From NCBI GenBank assembly GCA_013141055.1, contig JABFRS010000001.1:62001-126000 (forward strand): a DNA stretch of 64,000 nt. The letters are read 5' to 3'. The stretch comes from Cyclobacteriaceae bacterium. Lineage in GTDB: Bacteria > Bacteroidota > Bacteroidia > Cytophagales > Cyclobacteriaceae. Positions 60,829-64,000 of this stretch are shown here, in pieces. The translations under genes and the position numbers were made by a program. A model generated the notes under the pieces. That model saw only the letters and a list, made by a program, of their open reading frames with translations, was not told the origin of the DNA and did not search any database. Numbering within the stretch: the first letter of the stretch is position 1; each line of letters starts with the position of its first letter.

Positions 60829-61867
60829 ACTCTCAAAAGGTCAACAGCTAATGCGCAATCTCGAGAAGATTGCCAAGATAGCGGTACTTCGAATTGAAAA
60901 AGAAGACACACAGTCCATCCTGTACGACTTAGACTGGTTGGAAGACAATTTTATTCATCTAATCCGGTTGAAGGACAAAGACCTAAAGAGCTTCAAAGAA
61001 ATCATTGATCCAAAGAACCGTTATCAAAAAAAGGAATTTGAATCCGTGCCTTGGGAGAGTATCGATTGGACTAAAGTAGACACGTCAAAAATTACAATTA
61101 CTCGTCACCCAAAATTAAACGAAGACGATCAACGATATCGAAAAGCTTACAATTCTACAGTGCCGCCTGATGAAACCGACCTGCTTGGCAAATACATTGA
61201 GGCTGTCTTCATAATCTGGAACAAGGCAACAGTGAAAAGCAATTTTTCTATTCAAAAAAGAGCAGCTATTATACTGGCGAACTGGATAGCCGTACTTGAT
61301 CGACAATCCCAGGACCTCGTTGATTTTAATCAAATGATTAAATTCTTTCTAGAAAGTTCAACTGCTTTGAATCAGGACCTCCTAGAGACAAAAGACGAGA
61401 AGCCACAATCATTCCATCGATTATTATCCTATAATCTATACCTGGACCAAATTTTTGCAGAAAGTCCCAACCCTCTCAATTCCTCCCTCTATTTTGAATA
61501 TCTATTCAGGAACATTCACTTGTCGTTTCGGACGAACCGCCTCGTTGTACCAAAAGAATTCATAGAGCGTTGTATTAACAGCAATTACTACCCAACAACA
61601 GATTTTACAAAGTATGCGGATCTCTACAGCCTATTTGATGACCATCTGGATCAACATCGGACGCACGAACAACGCACTGCACAACTGAAAGAATTGTCAG
61701 ATTTTGGCTTTTATAAAATCAGATACATTAAAACACAGGAGGAGTATAAATCATGGGAAAAGGAGTTTGACAACTATCTTGCTGTTCTGGGTGCTATCCT
61801 CCCATTCACTCAAGAAATCAGCGAAAAAAAAAATAAAAACGCTAGCGTGGAAGTTGTTAAATTATAA
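60821..61867 (+). CDS. Soluble protein of the three-gene cassette, unknown
   Basis: 348 residues from a GTG start overlapping the membrane-protein stop by eight bases. Not recognised. It is mostly helical in appearance, with many charged and aromatic residues and no hydrophobic segment long enough to cross a membrane. No nuclease, NTPase or nucleotide-binding motif stands out. The last 16 residues are lysine-rich (SEKKNKNASVEVVKL). It may act as an intermediate between the membrane protein and the third gene product. Confidence 0.6.
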   Translation: MNKLSKGQQLMRNLEKIAKIAVLRIEKEDTQSILYDLDWLEDNFIHLIRLKDKDLKSFKEIIDPKNRYQKKEFESVPWESIDWTKVDTSKITITRHPKLNEDDQRYRKAYNSTVPPDETDLLGKYIEAVFIIWNKATVKSNFSIQKRAAIILANWIAVLDRQSQDLVDFNQMIKFFLESSTALNQDLLETKDEKPQSFHRLLSYNLYLDQIFAESPNPLNSSLYFEYLFRNIHLSFRTNRLVVPKEFIERCINSNYYPTTDFTKYADLYSLFDDHLDQHRTHEQRTAQLKELSDFGFYKIRYIKTQEEYKSWEKEFDNYLAVLGAILPFTQEISEKKNKNASVEVVKL

Positions 61868-61883
61868 TCGGCTACAAATAACA

Positions 61884-63221
61884 GTGCTAAAAGTACTGGT
61901 CTACGCAACTTTTAAGGGACATACCAAAGTAGTAAATGATGCGTTCTCATTTAACCAGCCAGGAGACTCGAATGCTTCTTGGGGTAATAAAGAAATAGTC
62001 CCGGATTCGTTGGCAGAAATCTTAAACTTTCTTGGGGGCTATACAATAGAATCTGAGCTACTTCGATATTGGGAAGGGCATCACGGAATACAACCCTATT
62101 TAGATTGTGTGTTTATTAAGATTTTCTACGAATACGATCCGAGGCAAAAGTACTTTGACGAAAATCCCGCTCAGATCACAAAAGAGTTCTGCAAGGCAAG
62201 ATTAGACAATGATTCTTCTTCTGTCACTGCCTTGCAGGCCGAAATACAAGAGTTAAAAAGGAAACTCAATTTCTACATTGAAAATAACAGCCCCTACATT
62301 GAACAATACTTCCCGAATAAAGGCAAGATTGAAGCAACCAATAATCTTTTTGATACCATCAATAACGCTTGTCAAGAATTACTTGGAGACATTCAAGAAC
62401 ATTCAACAATTCGACAGGAGACTAAAGACCGATTTTTTACTGACAGCATCGCTCAATACAACAGAATAAACTACATCTTCAAGCTATTCAGGCTTTACAC
62501 TCACCCCACCGATGAGGAGCAGGAAAATCCCCAACTCGTTTATCCAGGTGTCAATGAATTGTTTGACAGGATGGCATTTACAGAAAATTGGCATATTCCT
62601 TATTTTGGCTTGATGGAGACATCGGGTACTCGAGTTGCTGAATTGGAAAATACCTACGGCCTCGGCATTATCAAACGATTGGCGGTCACGCATCAACAAG
62701 AACAAATAGAAGAATCTTCAATCGCAGAACACATACGTGCCGCAAAACTTAAAAATAAAATTGTTATCGGTTCGAATCTCTATTTTGATTCGATATTTCG
62801 AGATGATGAAAACTTTGTGTCAGCATGGGTTCCCGGCGAAAACAATATTATTCCTGATTTCTATGTTGGAAGATTAGGGGATACGAAAATATTTAATCTC
62901 TATGACAAAGTTTTCTCCAACCAGTTAATGATCATTTTGAGTTCAGATGATATCGTTGGTGTTATTGACCAAACCGCCAACGCAAGCGAAACATTTAAAC
63001 AAATAGAGTCATTCAGCTGCAAATTTGTTGACTTTGGAATTGACACCGAGTCAAGAAATACTTTTCTAGCGGATTCACCCGAGTGGTTGTTAAGACAAAT
63101 ACCCGATGGAAACGGCCGAGAAAAATTCATTAAATCGCAGGTATGGATTCAAATGTTAAAGAAAGTCCAGTTTAAAGTTTCCAAAAAAAGAACTGCACTT
63201 TTTTACATGATTAAAGACTGA
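61884..63221 (+). CDS. Third cassette protein, unknown
   Basis: 445 residues from the GTG at 61884, 16 bases after the previous stop. An ATG at 61704 in the same frame would overlap the previous gene by 164 bases with shadow sequence and is rejected. Not recognised. It begins MLKVLVYATFKGHTKVVNDAFSF, has a predicted coiled coil (SSVTALQAEIQELKRKLNFY, about 115-135) and an acidic middle, and ends with a basic tail (KVSKKRTALFYMIKD). No catalytic motif that I know is visible. Order and spacing suggest one operon with the two preceding genes. Confidence 0.6.
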   Translation: MLKVLVYATFKGHTKVVNDAFSFNQPGDSNASWGNKEIVPDSLAEILNFLGGYTIESELLRYWEGHHGIQPYLDCVFIKIFYEYDPRQKYFDENPAQITKEFCKARLDNDSSSVTALQAEIQELKRKLNFYIENNSPYIEQYFPNKGKIEATNNLFDTINNACQELLGDIQEHSTIRQETKDRFFTDSIAQYNRINYIFKLFRLYTHPTDEEQENPQLVYPGVNELFDRMAFTENWHIPYFGLMETSGTRVAELENTYGLGIIKRLAVTHQQEQIEESSIAEHIRAAKLKNKIVIGSNLYFDSIFRDDENFVSAWVPGENNIIPDFYVGRLGDTKIFNLYDKVFSNQLMIILSSDDIVGVIDQTANASETFKQIESFSCKFVDFGIDTESRNTFLADSPEWLLRQIPDGNGREKFIKSQVWIQMLKKVQFKVSKKRTALFYMIKD

Positions 63222-63464
63222 ATCGTGAAAAGAGAGGGTGCAAAGTTTGGCTGTCACTGAGGTAACAGTTCCTAATGCTAGCAATTTTCAGTCGGATCAC
63301 TTCGGTATGGAGTATTTTCCGACCAGAAATAAGTCGGGATATATCTAAATCTAATTTTTTACTCATTCTTGAGCAATCATTTAGATAGCAAGTGTTTATG
63401 TTTTCCCAATTGATCGACAATGATCACTTAAATTAGTAAATCTGTAAGTATTTGACATTTAGTT
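63222..63464. other. Non-coding gap before the DUF262 gene
   Basis: 243 bases. A 69-codon minus-strand frame (63211-63420) exists but has no recognisable features and overlaps the end of the previous gene, so I do not call it. A weak GTCGGA/TCCGAC inverted repeat near 63292-63328 may be part of a terminator but lacks a T-run. Confidence 0.4.
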
Positions 63465-64000
63465 ATGAGCTACAAACCCCGGTCACTTTTCAGCATCATC
63501 ACGGAAATAAATTCCGAAATTTTCTTACCTCACATTCAAAGGCCGTTTGTATGGACAAGCGAACAAATGAGTCGGTTATTTGATAGTCTAATGCGGGGGT
63601 ATCCAATTCAAACGCTTTTGTTTTGGAAGACAAAAGAAGAAATAAAGGTCAGAAAATTCATGGAAGTTGTCGATTCCGAAATAGATCTATCTACACTTTA
63701 CAATGCACAAAAATCAGAAAAAGACATCATAAAAGTCTTTGTTCTTGACGGACAACAACGACTTCAAACATTATATTGCATATACAGCGGATATTTGAAA
63801 GATGAAAAATCAGGAGTGTCACTCGACGCTTATGTTGATATTACTTCGGAAGCCCCTGATAATATGACAAATCAAATATTCAACTTAAAGTTCTTGCCTT
63901 CGAAAGAATCATCCCAACTGCCGTTATTCAAAATAAAGTCATTGGTAGGAAAATATGACAAAGTTGCGAGCGAAAATATCAGCGATGAAATCAATGATAG
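63465..64000 (+). CDS. DUF262 domain protein (GmrSD-type), truncated by window edge
   Basis: 178 codons are visible from the ATG at 63465 and the frame is open to the right edge. The N-terminal pattern PHIQRPFVWTSEQMSRLFDSL (about 22-42) and the LDGQQRLQTLY motif (D95-R99) are the hallmarks of DUF262, a ParB/GmrS-like domain found in type IV restriction (GmrSD) and phosphorothioate-dependent (SspE) defence proteins. The motif is thought to bind nucleotide. The DUF1524 nuclease part, if present, lies outside the window. Its placement next to the unrecognised cassette favours a defence role. Confidence 0.85.
   Translation, partial: MSYKPRSLFSIITEINSEIFLPHIQRPFVWTSEQMSRLFDSLMRGYPIQTLLFWKTKEEIKVRKFMEVVDSEIDLSTLYNAQKSEKDIIKVFVLDGQQRLQTLYCIYSGYLKDEKSGVSLDAYVDITSEAPDNMTNQIFNLKFLPSKESSQLPLFKIKSLVGKYDKVASENISDEIND

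Larger units (their letters stand above)
56405..64000. mobile_element. Putative integrated element downstream of mnmE (right end outside window)
   Basis: The region begins with an HTH/zinc-finger protein and a complete tyrosine recombinase, and carries a second excisionase-like regulator, SatD and DUF3307 proteins, an unrecognised three-gene cassette and a DUF262 protein. Housekeeping genes stop at mnmE. Codon choice appears more AT-rich than in the flanking region, though I did not count it. In Salmonella genomic island 1 the tyrosine recombinase uses the 3' end of the same gene (trmE/thdF), so the site has precedent, but no att repeat could be paired because the other end lies beyond the window. 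The left boundary is approximate. Confidence 0.65.

Noticed and set aside
61704..61883. N-terminal extension of the third cassette gene
   Set aside because: It is a shadow of the preceding gene; the GTG at 61884 follows that gene's stop by 16 bases.
62765..62785. GGTTCGAATC, the T-loop-like sequence of a tRNA
   Set aside because: It lies inside a long coding frame and no acceptor or anticodon stem could be built around it.
63211..63420. 69-codon minus-strand frame before the DUF262 gene
   Set aside because: No recognisable motif, overlaps the end of the previous gene, and no promoter motif was seen.

Overview
The window looks like a chromosome segment of a Bacteroidota bacterium, most likely of the Cytophagales. 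The evidence is the gene families present (paired DUF5686/CarboxypepD_reg-like outer-membrane proteins, OmpA-like lipoproteins, the Kdo8N sugar pathway, a Bacteroidota-type HTH plus tyrosine integrase pair), the absence of clear Shine-Dalgarno sequences before most genes, and several exact matches to the Bacteroidota -7 promoter motif TAnnTTTG just upstream of starts. No rRNA, tRNA or CRISPR array was seen.

Layout. 1-9.7 kb: tail of msrA, msrB, an FAD-dependent L-2-hydroxyglutarate oxidase, two tandem OmpA-like paralogues, a Rieske oxygenase, RidA, rhodanese, an SSS transporter-OsmC-MetZ operon and YceI. 9.7-13.1 kb: the classic thrS-infC-rpmI-rplT translation operon with a strong terminator. 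13.1-19.9 kb: two DUF5686 paralogues bracketing a BamA-like barrel and a SpoIIAA-like protein. 19.9-24.0 kb: SanA-like protein, TrmH, M15 peptidase, GH1 glycosidase and a lipoprotein. 24.0-28.9 kb: a five-gene operon for 8-amino-3,8-dideoxy-manno-octulosonate (Kdo8N), including an unusual transaldolase-CBS fusion. 29.3-33.9 kb: divergent MarR regulator and an EmrAB-TolC-type efflux operon with palindromic operators over both promoters. 34-42.6 kb: M16 peptidase, OmpA-like protein, topoisomerase IV (parC, parE). 42.8-56.4 kb: membrane proteins and lipoproteins, sterol-desaturase-like protein, 3-hydroxybutyryl-CoA dehydrogenase, MscL, a multi-PAS kinase with response regulator, DUF3108, DapD, a glycosyltransferase, a DtxR-type regulator with its operator driving an Nramp-UspA fusion, and mnmE.

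From just after the mnmE stop codon to the right edge (56.4-64 kb) the sequence is accessory. It starts with a zinc-finger/HTH protein and a complete tyrosine recombinase. Next comes a SatD-family protein coupled to a DUF3307 membrane protein, preceded by a duplicated 51-bp unit full of ATTAAG/CTTAAT palindromes. Then follow a second excisionase-like regulator, an unrecognised three-gene cassette (membrane protein plus two soluble proteins), and the start of a DUF262 (GmrSD-type) protein cut by the window edge. This resembles an integrated element carrying defence-like cargo.

The two best candidates for something undescribed are (a) the SatD-DUF3307 module, whose SatD protein carries residues spaced like those of class III nucleotide cyclases followed by a C-terminal HTH, and (b) the three-gene cassette beside the DUF262 gene. 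The transaldolase-CBS fusion in the Kdo8N operon is a third: it may supply arabinose 5-phosphate in place of KdsD. All three are inferences from reading the sequence, and no database search was run.
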